This document shows, piece by piece, positions 32,857 through 42,800 of a DNA stretch of 64,000 nt. The notes below the pieces were generated by a model. That model saw only the letters and a program-made list of their open reading frames with translations, was not told the origin of the DNA and ran no database searches. This DNA comes from UBA2022 sp964621555 (GTDB lineage Bacteria; Patescibacteriota; Dojkabacteria; SC72). Position 1 is the stretch's first letter. Each line of letters starts with the position of its first letter. A program made the translations under genes and the position numbers. Location: assembly GCA_964621555.1 (NCBI GenBank), contig CAZUOO010000001.1, forward strand, positions 34,340 to 98,339. The letters run 5' to 3'.

Positions 32857-35538
32857 ATGGTAAAATACAAAGCTCAGTTAAAAATATTACATATGTCAAA
32901 CAACAACATCCTAACAAAGATTAGTTCATTCTTTATCTCAAGAGGTAAATTTACAGTATTAATTACACTCGCTCTCATACTATTAGGTACATACAGCTAC
33001 ACATCACTTCTCAAAAGAGAAGGATTCCCAACTATTAACATTCCTGTGGTAATTGTCACAACTCCATATTTCTCTCAGAACCCTCAACTAACCGAAGAGA
33101 AGATTTCACAACCAATTTCTGAAATTATAAAAGATCAGGAGGGGGTTAAGGATATAACAACGACATCGACAGCTAATTTTTCCAATATATTTATATCACT
33201 TGAGGATACAGTAGAGGACCCAACTGAGTTTAAGGAGAAGCTTGAAACCGAAATTAAAAACAAACTCCCTGATACACAAACTTCTGTAACCATACCCAAT
33301 GCAGGACTAATAGACGGAGAAAACGATCTTGTATTCTCCCTATATTCCAATAAACACTCAATCGAAGAGCTACAAAAGAAAGCTGTCGAAATCGAGAAAC
33401 ATTTAACCGCCAGCACATTAATTAAAAAGGCAACTGCTAAATTCCAGATTGAAGACACTCTCAACGTATCTACGGGAAAGGTAGAAAAAGTACGAAATGG
33501 CTTTATTAGGGTAGGTGTAAATGATGAGGGTTTTAAAACATATGACGCAATAAACATTGGGGTACATAAGAAATCTGAAGAAATTGGAGCATTGGAGCTA
33601 TCAAATGAAGTTCGAGATATGGTTTCTGAAATACTCAAGGAGGATAGTTTCAAAGATATAAATGCCGTATACCAAGGTGATCCAGCAATAACACTTGAAC
33701 AACAAATAAACTCACTAGAAAGCAACGCACTGGCTGCAATCGTTACCATATTTATAATCCTACTACTTTTTATAAACCTTAGAGCAGCAATCCTTCTTGC
33801 GATATTCATTCCACATACACTTGCCAGCGTTTTCTTAACCTTCACAGTACTAGGATATACTCTGAATACAATATCTCTATTTGCATTAATATTGGTTCTA
33901 GGGCTTTTTGTAGACGACGGAATAATTGTTGTTGAGGCTATAGACTACTACAAGAGAAAGGGCCACAAGGGGATTGAAGCGGTTAAATTAGCCATAAAAG
34001 ATATTGGAGTTGCAGACATATCAGGAACACTTACAACCGTTTTAGTATTCATCCCCCTCGTTACAGTTCAAGGGGTACTTGGAGATTTCATAAGAATACT
34101 ACCTCTCACAGTAATAATATCTCTATTGGTTTCACTTGTTATAGCATTAACAATACTCCCTTATCTTTCAAATATATTCCTAAGCGACAGCAATAAATCT
34201 AAGAAGAATTTGATTACTATAATTTTAAACTATATTCCTTCGCTGCTTATAAAGTTAAGCGAATATAGTGGAACAATAGTAACAAAAACGCTCTCCAAGT
34301 TAAGCTATAAAATAGGAATCTTTATCCTAACCATTGCGATAATTGGAGTAGGTGGATACTATGCCAGCATGCTCTCATTCTCATTCTTTGCCGCGGCAAA
34401 AGACTCTGACCTCATTACAATATCCATGAGATATAACAATGTACGAACAATTGAAGAAGCAAGAGAACTATCTATTGAAGTAGAGAAGGATATAGCAAAA
34501 GAATATGAAGATGAAATACTAGAGATGGTATATTTTGAGGGATCAATCAGAGGCTCAGACCTGAGAGTTGTATTAAGCGATATAAACGACCGTGATCTGA
34601 AAGCTCCAGAGATTGTGGGTAGGATTAACGACGGGGCTTTTAATAGCGACAAAGCATCTATAACGGCCTCGGTAATATCTGCAGGCCCTCCTTCATCTCA
34701 ATACCCATTTGCAATGCAGGTATACTCCGAGGATCAGGAAATTCTAAAGAGTATAACCAACAGAATAAAGGCAGAGGTTGTCAATTTTAAGCTTGATAGT
34801 GGAATTATCGTAGAGGACGTGAGGGTATCATACATTGAAGATATAAGAACAAAAAACGGGCAGAGATATGCAGAACTTTCTGCAAAGTTGAGCGATAATA
34901 ATAACAGTGCGGCATTACTTGAATTACAGGAGAAAGTTGAAAGTAATTATTCCAGCTCAGAGGATTATAAGTTGGAGTTTGATTTTGGGCAGGAGACAGA
35001 AAATGCCAATTCATTTAGCTCTGTTTCAATTGCAGCGGTAGTATCTATTATAGCGATGTACATACTACTCGTGTTACAGTTCAACTCATTCTCACAACCA
35101 CTGCTAATACTCCTTGCAATTCCATTTAGTTTTCCTGGTCTATTCGCAGGTCTATACTATACCAATAACCCAATGAGCTTCTTTGTAGTAATTGGAATAA
35201 CAGGGCTCATAGGTATAGTTGTAAACAATACAATTATGCTAATTGAATATGCTAATACTCAAAGAGCTCTAGGGAAAGGGATTGTTGAATCAATATCAGA
35301 AGCTGTAAAACTCAGGACTCGACCTATACTCGCGACATCACTTACAACTGTGGCAGGCTTGTTTCCACTCGCTATATCAGAGCCATTTTGGGAACCACTA
35401 GCTTTCACTATAATCTTTGGATTATTATCAAGCGTAGCCATGCTTGTTCTCTCTCTTCCTCTTTTCTACTACATATTTGAAGCAATAAGAGAGGCTGTTT
35501 ATAGTAAATTCGCAAAAGCTACTGTTCAAAAACAATAG
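32857..35538 (+). CDS. RND-family (AcrB-like) efflux permease
   Basis: 893 residues, about 130 shorter than AcrB, mainly in the extracytoplasmic domains. Twelve membrane helices in two repeats are expected: TM1 near residue 33-50, a first porter/docking domain, TM2-6, TM7 near residue 495, a second domain, and TM8-12. The proton-relay Asp pair is present in LGLFVDDGIIVVEAI; the counterpart of AcrB Lys940 reads GIVVNNTIMLIEY, lacking Lys. No membrane-fusion protein or outer-membrane channel gene is adjacent, so it may act alone, as expected for a cell without an outer membrane. Start at 32857 is supported by AAGGA. Confidence 0.85.
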   Translation: MVKYKAQLKILHMSNNNILTKISSFFISRGKFTVLITLALILLGTYSYTSLLKREGFPTINIPVVIVTTPYFSQNPQLTEEKISQPISEIIKDQEGVKDITTTSTANFSNIFISLEDTVEDPTEFKEKLETEIKNKLPDTQTSVTIPNAGLIDGENDLVFSLYSNKHSIEELQKKAVEIEKHLTASTLIKKATAKFQIEDTLNVSTGKVEKVRNGFIRVGVNDEGFKTYDAINIGVHKKSEEIGALELSNEVRDMVSEILKEDSFKDINAVYQGDPAITLEQQINSLESNALAAIVTIFIILLLFINLRAAILLAIFIPHTLASVFLTFTVLGYTLNTISLFALILVLGLFVDDGIIVVEAIDYYKRKGHKGIEAVKLAIKDIGVADISGTLTTVLVFIPLVTVQGVLGDFIRILPLTVIISLLVSLVIALTILPYLSNIFLSDSNKSKKNLITIILNYIPSLLIKLSEYSGTIVTKTLSKLSYKIGIFILTIAIIGVGGYYASMLSFSFFAAAKDSDLITISMRYNNVRTIEEARELSIEVEKDIAKEYEDEILEMVYFEGSIRGSDLRVVLSDINDRDLKAPEIVGRINDGAFNSDKASITASVISAGPPSSQYPFAMQVYSEDQEILKSITNRIKAEVVNFKLDSGIIVEDVRVSYIEDIRTKNGQRYAELSAKLSDNNNSAALLELQEKVESNYSSSEDYKLEFDFGQETENANSFSSVSIAAVVSIIAMYILLVLQFNSFSQPLLILLAIPFSFPGLFAGLYYTNNPMSFFVVIGITGLIGIVVNNTIMLIEYANTQRALGKGIVESISEAVKLRTRPILATSLTTVAGLFPLAISEPFWEPLAFTIIFGLLSSVAMLVLSLPLFYYIFEAIREAVYSKFAKATVQKQ

Positions 35539-36202
35539 AACTAACTTGAGCTCCAAGAGAACCTAGGTTTGTTATTAATTCTTGTTTCATTGTCCTTGGT
35601 CCACAAACATAAAAGTATTGATCAAAACTCTCGACAGCACTTTGCAGGAAGGACATATCAATTCTTCCATAGTGTATGTCTTGAACTTGCTCTTGAGTTA
35701 GTGTGAATATTAAATCCTCAGGATTATCCTTAAAGATATCAATAAGTTCATCTCGTAAAATAATATCTTTCTCCAATTTGTTTGAGAAAAGTAATTTATT
35801 TCCCTTAATCTTACCTTCTTTTTTAAGATCACGAAGAATAGCAATAAAAGGGGTAATACCAGCCCCACCTGCAATAAACACTCCATTACCTTCGTAGTTG
35901 ATAGTTCCCCATGGTTCACCAATTATTAGCTCATCCCCAACATTTAAGGAGAGCAACTCCTCAGTCATACCTGAATGAGTAGGGAATTGGTCAACACGAT
36001 AGCTTTTGATTATAAATTCTAGATAGTCATCAGAATTAAGTGAAGTAAAAGTAAAAGGATGCTTATTTTCCTTCCACCCTTCCTTATTAATACTAACTTC
36101 AGTTGCTTGGCCAGGAATAAACGAATACCCAATTGGTTTCTCTAAAACATAACGATTAACATTATGGGTAACACGTTCTATTTTAGTAATTTTACAATTC
36201 AT
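35519..36202 (-). CDS. ferredoxin/flavodoxin-NADP reductase-like FAD oxidoreductase
   Basis: 227 residues of the FNR superfamily. FAD-binding barrel: FIPGQATEVSI and KHPFTFTSLN; the NAD(P) domain has GVFIAGGAGITPFIAILRDL, and the C-terminal YFYVCGPRTMKQ. No Fe-S domain is fused, so the electron partner must be a separate protein. The ATG at 36202 is chosen; TACTAT stands 7 nt upstream. The 3' end overlaps the RND gene by 20 nt. Confidence 0.82.
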   Translation of the reverse strand: MNCKITKIERVTHNVNRYVLEKPIGYSFIPGQATEVSINKEGWKENKHPFTFTSLNSDDYLEFIIKSYRVDQFPTHSGMTEELLSLNVGDELIIGEPWGTINYEGNGVFIAGGAGITPFIAILRDLKKEGKIKGNKLLFSNKLEKDIILRDELIDIFKDNPEDLIFTLTQEQVQDIHYGRIDMSFLQSAVESFDQYFYVCGPRTMKQELITNLGSLGAQVSSIVFEQ

Positions 36203-36209
36203 TATAACT

Positions 36210-36215
36210 ATAGTA
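36210..36215 (-). promoter_or_regulatory. -10 box TACTAT, 7 nt before the reductase ATG
   Basis: On the minus strand TACTAT is separated by seven bases from the ATG at 36202; candidate leaderless promoter. Confidence 0.4.
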
Positions 36216-36271
36216 TTCAAATTAATTACATAATATATATCTTACACTATTAATCCTAATATATATCTGAG

Positions 36272-36277
36272 TATAAT
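36272..36277 (+). promoter_or_regulatory. -10 box TATAAT, 6 nt before the VTT-protein ATG
   Basis: Consensus TATAAT, six bases, ATG at 36284. No -35 consensus at 16-18 bases upstream. Strong example of the leaderless layout. Confidence 0.6.
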
Positions 36278-36283
36278 ACAGTC

Positions 36284-36838
36284 ATGTTAATGAATAAAAC
36301 GAAGAAAACAATCCTACTGGTATTCACTTTAGGAATTATGCTGGTAACGATTGGACTAATCATATATTTGGGGCCAGAAGCTATAATTGAGAAACTTGGA
36401 ATAGAGAATAGTTACCTGTTTATATTCCTATTTTCCATCCTAGACGGTGTCTCATTTTTAACTGCAGCATCTTTCTTTTCAATACTGGTACTTATGTCCG
36501 CACAACTACCAATCCTACCGCTTATAATAATTTCTGCGTTTGGATTAACTATCGGAGATACTCTCTACTATACCCTTGGAAAGAATATTAAAGAGTTAGG
36601 AGAGGAGAGTAAATATGCACAACCCGTTAAAAAGCTTAAAGATTGGATGAATAAATTCCACCCAAGATGGAGATTTCTATTCATATTCCTCTATACATCA
36701 ATCTCACCATTCCCCAAGGATATACTTTGCCTTACATTAGGTTTAACCGATTACAACTTTGCGAAAGCAATGATCCCTATGCTTCTGGGAAATGGGGCAT
36801 TTGTGGGAATACTTCTATTTACCGCTAGCCTTTTTTAA
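36284..36838 (+). CDS. DedA/VTT-domain membrane protein
   Basis: 184 residues with about five membrane helices. GLTIGDTLYYTLGKN and RWRFLFIFLYTSISPFPKDI correspond to the VTT (SNARE-associated) core, in which conserved Gly, Arg and Pro shape re-entrant loops. Many VTT proteins are lipid scramblases or undecaprenyl-phosphate flippases. Followed after 5 nt by a PAP2-type lipid phosphatase-like gene, which suggests work on the same lipid carrier. Confidence 0.75.
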   Translation: MLMNKTKKTILLVFTLGIMLVTIGLIIYLGPEAIIEKLGIENSYLFIFLFSILDGVSFLTAASFFSILVLMSAQLPILPLIIISAFGLTIGDTLYYTLGKNIKELGEESKYAQPVKKLKDWMNKFHPRWRFLFIFLYTSISPFPKDILCLTLGLTDYNFAKAMIPMLLGNGAFVGILLFTASLF

Positions 36839-36843
36839 TAGTT

Positions 36844-37434
36844 ATGAACAAAATGAAAGTATCATTACTGCTATTCAATCTCTGCTTGCTTGCGAGTATA
36901 GCTGGCAACTATGTGATTACCAACTACTTTCCAACTAGACTCGTTAACCCAGACCTAATGTTTATGATATTTCCATACCATATTACCTACGAATATGCCT
37001 CAGATGTGCTATTCATATTAGGGATTGCTGTTTTTGCCCTAATGTACTTCTTAACCGTTAAGCAGAAACGATATGACATGATTAACATGATTTCTATTTT
37101 CTATATATTCAGATCCATACTCATGATTCTCACCCCACTGATGAGGCCCACAGGCGTTGATATGCCCTCTCATGGGATATTCAGGGAGCAGATTACACAG
37201 TTTGGAATGTTTCCATCAGGACACGTGGGATTACTCGCCATTATGTACTTTATGATTTCAGCAGAGGAATTTCCAAAACTCAAAAAGTTCTTTCTATATT
37301 TAGTCATTGCCTCAGCAATACTGATGATTATTAGTTTAGGCCACTATAGTATTGATGTAGCAGGTGGAATAATGCTGGCGTACATCGTAGTTAACGAGTA
37401 TAGAAAGAGAACAGAGGGTAGGGGAGAGGTATAG
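36844..37434 (+). CDS. PAP2-superfamily (sphingomyelin-synthase-like) membrane phosphatase/transferase
   Basis: 196 residues, about six membrane helices. The active-site motifs are MFPSGHVG and the later LGHYSIDVAGG, with His and Asp of the catalytic triad; this matches the PAP2_C subtype best. The substrate is probably a lipid phosphate. It follows the VTT gene in the same operon. It ends with a charged tail (EYRKRTEGRGEV). Confidence 0.75.
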   Translation: MNKMKVSLLLFNLCLLASIAGNYVITNYFPTRLVNPDLMFMIFPYHITYEYASDVLFILGIAVFALMYFLTVKQKRYDMINMISIFYIFRSILMILTPLMRPTGVDMPSHGIFREQITQFGMFPSGHVGLLAIMYFMISAEEFPKLKKFFLYLVIASAILMIISLGHYSIDVAGGIMLAYIVVNEYRKRTEGRGEV

Positions 37435-37452
37435 GTCAAACAAATACTCTCA

Positions 37453-39048
37453 CTATTCATATCTTAATGCATCCAAGGCAGAGATTTTTGTAGCTCGTTT
37501 TGCAGGTACATATCCCGTTCCCACACCAATTAAGAGAGAGAGTAGTAGTATCAAAGCTCCAAAAAGAAATGGAACATTTGTAATATTAATAAATCCGCTA
37601 CCATTTACTATCGAAAATATACTAAGTACCAGACTCAAAAGGAATCCCAATAACATACCAAAAAGAAGTCCGAGAACTCCACCGAAAAAGCCCATTATCA
37701 TAGACTCGGTTAAGAATAACTCCTTAACCTCTGATGACTTCATACCAATTGCCTTCATTAAACCAACCTCTCTCGTACGCTCAAGTAGAGAAACTGTTAG
37801 GGTATTAAACATCCCTAAGGAAGCCACCGCCAATGCCACAACTCCCAATACAGCAAGAAATATTCTAGCCGTCGAAAAAAGCTTATCAATTTGGCTTACA
37901 GTATCGACCACTGAAATAGTCCCATATCCACTTGATTCAACCGCAGCACGAATACTAGCTAGATTATCAGGCTCGTCTACTATTACTTTTATCTGCGAAT
38001 ATTTTGTAGTACCCATAGATTTTAGATCTACGAAGGGTACGTAAATTAGGGGAGTACCCTCATCAGGTAGCACACCAATAATTGAGTACTCTGTTTCTGT
38101 AGACTGAGTTTTAGTCTCTCCAGATGTATTGCCTGACTCTACAATAAATAGCGTTAACTTAACTTTGCTACTTAAAGCATCACTTTCATTTATTCCTAGA
38201 ATTAATAGGGCTGATCTATTAAGCACTAGTTCTCTATTTTCACGTCCCGTAATTTCAACAGTAACTATATTTTCTAATTCTTTCTCATTGACTAGCGATG
38301 GTATTTCAACAATTGGGAGGGTATTATTATCCTCTCCTAACACTCTTGGAGATACTATTTCAATACTCTCTATTCCAAGGACATCATCAACCTCTTCTTC
38401 GCCCTTTTCTATATAGTTCACAGTTGCACTAAGTTCATTGCTATCGAACACTTTACCTGTTGAAGGCTTGATAGCAGATTCACTGAGATATTTTGTTGTA
38501 ACACCATAGACAGCCATATTAGTTTCGGAATTGCTATAGTTAACCTTACCTACAGCTGTTATTACAGGAATTGCATCTACTACACCATTAATGCTTTTAA
38601 ATTGTGACAAGGAGGCATCGGTTAGAAGTAAGTCGTCTGAAAGACCTGGTACAACGTCTGTCTGCCTTAGTTCATCCAATCGGGCAACTCTATCAATTAC
38701 AAGCTTCTCTAAACCGTAACCAATTGACACCAAGAATACAATCATTCCAATCCCAAGCGTCATTCCACCCATTGTAATATAGGTACGAGTCTTCTTTGCC
38801 ACCATATTCTTAAATGATATCTGCATTAGGTTAACCCTACTAATACTCCCAATTCTCTCTTTATCAAACACCTTTACCAAGTGATTATACTGTTTAGTGA
38901 ATATGTGTGTATCAATAGAGGAATCTCTAAATACCCACCTGAGAGATATCAATATCACATGATTTAGCGTAAAGAGAGTTATAAGTACAATGAAAGATAG
39001 AAGTTGTGAAGAATTTTTAATAAATCTTTTTAAGAAGTTACTGTTCAT
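37453..39048 (-). CDS. ABC transporter permease, FtsX/MacB family, with extra N-terminal helix
   Basis: 531 residues. An additional hydrophobic helix (about 17-38) precedes the family start FKNMVAKKTRTYITMGGMTL with TM1 at about 85-115. A large extracytoplasmic domain (about 120-395) follows, then three helices; TREVGLMKAIGM is the coupling motif and KISALDALRYE the terminus. Overlaps the ATPase gene by 11 nt. It closes the operon that begins with the giant secreted protein. Confidence 0.9.
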   Translation of the reverse strand: MNSNFLKRFIKNSSQLLSFIVLITLFTLNHVILISLRWVFRDSSIDTHIFTKQYNHLVKVFDKERIGSISRVNLMQISFKNMVAKKTRTYITMGGMTLGIGMIVFLVSIGYGLEKLVIDRVARLDELRQTDVVPGLSDDLLLTDASLSQFKSINGVVDAIPVITAVGKVNYSNSETNMAVYGVTTKYLSESAIKPSTGKVFDSNELSATVNYIEKGEEEVDDVLGIESIEIVSPRVLGEDNNTLPIVEIPSLVNEKELENIVTVEITGRENRELVLNRSALLILGINESDALSSKVKLTLFIVESGNTSGETKTQSTETEYSIIGVLPDEGTPLIYVPFVDLKSMGTTKYSQIKVIVDEPDNLASIRAAVESSGYGTISVVDTVSQIDKLFSTARIFLAVLGVVALAVASLGMFNTLTVSLLERTREVGLMKAIGMKSSEVKELFLTESMIMGFFGGVLGLLFGMLLGFLLSLVLSIFSIVNGSGFINITNVPFLFGALILLLSLLIGVGTGYVPAKRATKISALDALRYE

Positions 39049-39817
39049 GATGCATTACCTCCTTTTTCTTTAATTTGGGTTTTAATATTTTGCTTTCAAT
39101 CTCATCATTAGTATATTCCTTTATAATCTCACCATCGAACATTTCAAGTGCTACAGTGGCGTAGGAGAGATAATCTAGGTCATGAGTTACCATTACAACA
39201 GTTTTCCCCTCTCTATTGAGTTTAGTAAGGAGATCCATCAATTCAAGCCCGGAATTATAATCAAGGTTACCTGTTGGTTCATCAGCAATTACAAGCATTG
39301 GGTCTGTGGTTATACCTCTTGCTAGTGCAACTTTCTGCTGTTGGCCTGAAGAGAGTTCGTTAGGATGGTGACCAGCCCAATCAGACATATTAACCTCCGA
39401 CAATTTATTTCGAGCAATTGTGTTTGCTTCTACCTGCTCATAACCATTTAATATTAAAGGAAATGCCACATTCTCAAGCACGTTTAAAGACTTAATCCAG
39501 TTAGGTTGCTGGTAGATCATACCAACACCTTTCTTTCTTAAAACGGCACGATCATCGTCATTAAGGTTGAAGTATAGATTATTAGCATTGTATGACACCT
39601 TACCGCTTGTAGGGACCTCTAGACCCAGTAGGATATGCAGAAGTGTCGACTTACCACAACCAGAGGGTCCAAAAAGAACAACGAAATCACCTTTATGAAT
39701 TTTCAACGATATATTCTTTAATACAGTCAATTCCTGTTTCCCTACAGTATATACTTTAGTTACATCATTACATGATAGTATTTCGTTTGCCTCAGAATTG
39801 TTCTTCATGTTTTTCAT
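39038..39817 (-). CDS. ABC transporter ATP-binding protein, LolD/MacB type
   Basis: 259 residues. Walker A GPSGCGKST, Q-loop YQQPNW, signature LSSGQQQKVALARG, Walker B VIADEPTGNLD, His in VTHDLDY. The signature has Ser in place of the second Gly of the usual LSGGQ. The C-terminus has an extra Lys/Glu-rich tail. It begins 2 nt after the giant gene and overlaps the permease gene, so the three form an operon. Confidence 0.92.
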   Translation of the reverse strand: MKNMKNNSEANEILSCNDVTKVYTVGKQELTVLKNISLKIHKGDFVVLFGPSGCGKSTLLHILLGLEVPTSGKVSYNANNLYFNLNDDDRAVLRKKGVGMIYQQPNWIKSLNVLENVAFPLILNGYEQVEANTIARNKLSEVNMSDWAGHHPNELSSGQQQKVALARGITTDPMLVIADEPTGNLDYNSGLELMDLLTKLNREGKTVVMVTHDLDYLSYATVALEMFDGEIIKEYTNDEIESKILKPKLKKKEVMHHEQ

Positions 39818-39819
39818 AA

Positions 39820-42800
39820 CTATAATCCAAATATTCTAAATATTTCACTGAGATTTAAGAGGACTAGATCAAGTGCTGAGCTTGTAGCTTTTGGTGCGAT
39901 TGTAACAACGTCTATACTTCGTGACTCATTCCCTACAGCGTCTCTAGATATTGCCCTTAAATGGTATACCTGACTTGGGGTTAACCCACTTATAACAACC
40001 ACATGATTAGTAGAAAGGTTTGTATCCTCTGTAGTTTTCTGTGAATACGTAGTTCCAGTCCCTTCCCCAAACTCAATCTGACTTGTGGAAGGTTCATCTG
40101 TATCCCATGTTACAACCAGTTGTGCGTTAACAGTTCCTGCGGCAAACCCAACAGGTGGTACCGTCCCACCAATTACTTTAAGGTTGGAAATTGCAGGTGG
40201 TCTAGTATCAATTGAGGTTGTAAAGGTGATTGGGTCGGATACGGCCATGTTACCTAATGCATCCAAGCCCTTAACAAGAAGTACATAACCAGTTGAAGGA
40301 AGTAGCCCAGTTACAACCATACTATGGTTACCTTTAACAAGTTTCAAATCAACCAAATCCCTCTCATTGTCCCTAGATGCAGAAGGAGATACAGTCACAA
40401 TGGATGTGATAGCGGTATTAGACTTCCATGACACTAATATAGTAGTTTCAGCTGTATCAGCAACCTGCTGAAGAGTGATTTCAGAAACCTGAGGCCTTGG
40501 AAGTGTCTCAAATGAATATATATCACCTGTATACTCCTCCCCCTCACTATCAAATCCATTTAACCTGAAATAATACTTCGTACCATCATCAAGCCCAGTC
40601 AAGATAGTACTATATGAGGACTCCTGTCTCGCAGTTTCAACAACCTTAGATCCACCAAAATCCGTTGTTGTTCCATAATATATTTTTACTCGGTTTGCAT
40701 TTAGAGAAGTAAATGTGAGTATTGCAGAATCTAACCTAATGCTACTAGTTTGAACTTCTTTAATGCTTGGGGCTGAATCCGTTTTCAAAGTCCTCTCAGG
40801 ACTTACACCGGTGTTTCCGTCTTCATCAGTCCATTTTGCGACATAGTAGTAGGTAGTATTTGGACTAAGGTTGGTTAAACTAATGACATGGTCAGTTACC
40901 TGGGCAGAGTTAGAAGGCTCTTCTTCTAGATACTCACCGGTTTTAACACCATATGCAATTTTGCTATCGCTAGTTCTGCTAGTAGTCCACAGTATTTTAC
41001 TCTTTCGTGTAGTTGTTTCCGTAGAGACTGGCCCTGAAGTTAATACCGCAGCCTCAGTGTAACTGCCCTTTGGTATTAAAGTATCGGCATTAGCGTAGCT
41101 AGGATTTGCAATTGAAATATCTGAGGAGTCCATTGATGCCACTCGCCAGTAGTATAGTTTGGATTCTGATACGGTATCAACAAAAGCAGTTCCTTTTGTT
41201 GTCCCCACACTTGACCATGTAGCCCCATCCTCGGACCTCTCCACTTTATATGTTAAATCACCTAGACCAACGTAATCTGGCACATCCCATGCAAGTGAGG
41301 CTCTCCATAGTGAGACCGCTTTAATTGAGGCATCAGAAACGCTGAAGTTCTTTGGAGGGTTAGGGTTCTCTGATTCCAAGTTAAATACTCCACTAACAAC
41401 ATTTGTAGGGGAGTAGTTTCCAAGATCATCGACGACCACTACACTAATTGTATTATTCCCCCTTACAACCCCTGGCAAAACAGAAGCAGATACTGCTGTA
41501 CTCTCACTGTAGAAATAGGTAGCAGAATTCCCTTGTAGAGTAGCTAAAGTTGAGGGAGGAGGGGTATTAACCATGTAGTAATAGTTTGCAATTGTTCGAC
41601 CATCCGCAGGTGTAGCACTGCTCCATGATATTGAGAATAGGTTTGTTGCAGAGGAGGTGGGAGTTATTGTCACCACAGCATCACCAGGGAAAGTAGGGGA
41701 GTCTCCACCAAATGAAACCGATGCCGTTCTGTATGTTGCAGAAGAGGAAATATTTCCTGCCAAATCAACTGTTCTAAAATATATTGTATTTGGCCCAACG
41801 ACAATATCACTGTCTCGAGTGGAATCTAAATATAGTGGAGGTACTTCATCTGTTGGTATTATTGACATACCCGTATTAGAATCTGTCTCAAGACCTCTCC
41901 AACTGCTCTGATTGTTTATTGAGTACTGATATCCTAAAACGCCAGAGGTTGCATCAGTTGCAGCAATAACGCCTGTTGTTGGCCATGAGAAATACATATC
42001 ATTTACACTTGAGAAATTCCCTCCACCACCAGAAATTGAAGTTACATTTACAGGTACAACTGAGTCATATTTAAATGAAAGGACATTTTCACTTTCACTA
42101 CTACTTCCACCATAGAAATTGCCTGCCATATCAACAGCAAGCACTGAAATATCATATCTTCTGTTTTCTACAAGTTGAAGACTTGGGACATTTGAAATAT
42201 TTATAGATGTTGTTGTTACGATATACGGACAATACTCAAAGGCAACACCATCATCTATACCTTCAAGAACTCCGGCACTATCAACAGGGTCATTACTTCC
42301 TTGCCCATCATTAACTAACATCTCCTTAATAGAGATACAATATCCAAGTATCTCTCCATCAAGGTCTGTTGCACTATCCCAATCAATTGTAGGCTCAATA
42401 TTAGTCCACTGTGAATCAGTAGCATTTGTAAACTGAATATCTTGTGCGTTAGTAGTAGGGTCAACAGTATCTACTATAAAAGCAACGGTTGATAGTGTCG
42501 CAGAACTCCACTGTGAGGTTGCATCTAATCCATCTGTCGACATAACCCTCCAATAATAGCCACCATCAGTTAGTTCCTGTCCAATCGTTCCGATCGTATA
42601 CAACCCTCCATTTAATGGTCCACCGAGAGTAAAACTCTGTTCTCCCTGATTAAGAAAGCCAGAAACATATTCCATAACCACATTCATGAATCCAATATCA
42701 CTAGCAACTTGGATAGTGAAATATAATTGATCAGAAAGATTCTCGTCTGTAATTGTAAAGTAAAAAGTAGGGGTATTGTTATTTATATAGCTACCATCAA

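Noticed and set aside
33135..33845. Open frame of 236 codons antisense to the RND permease
   Set aside because: Serine-rich shadow of a conserved coding region; no start context or family match.
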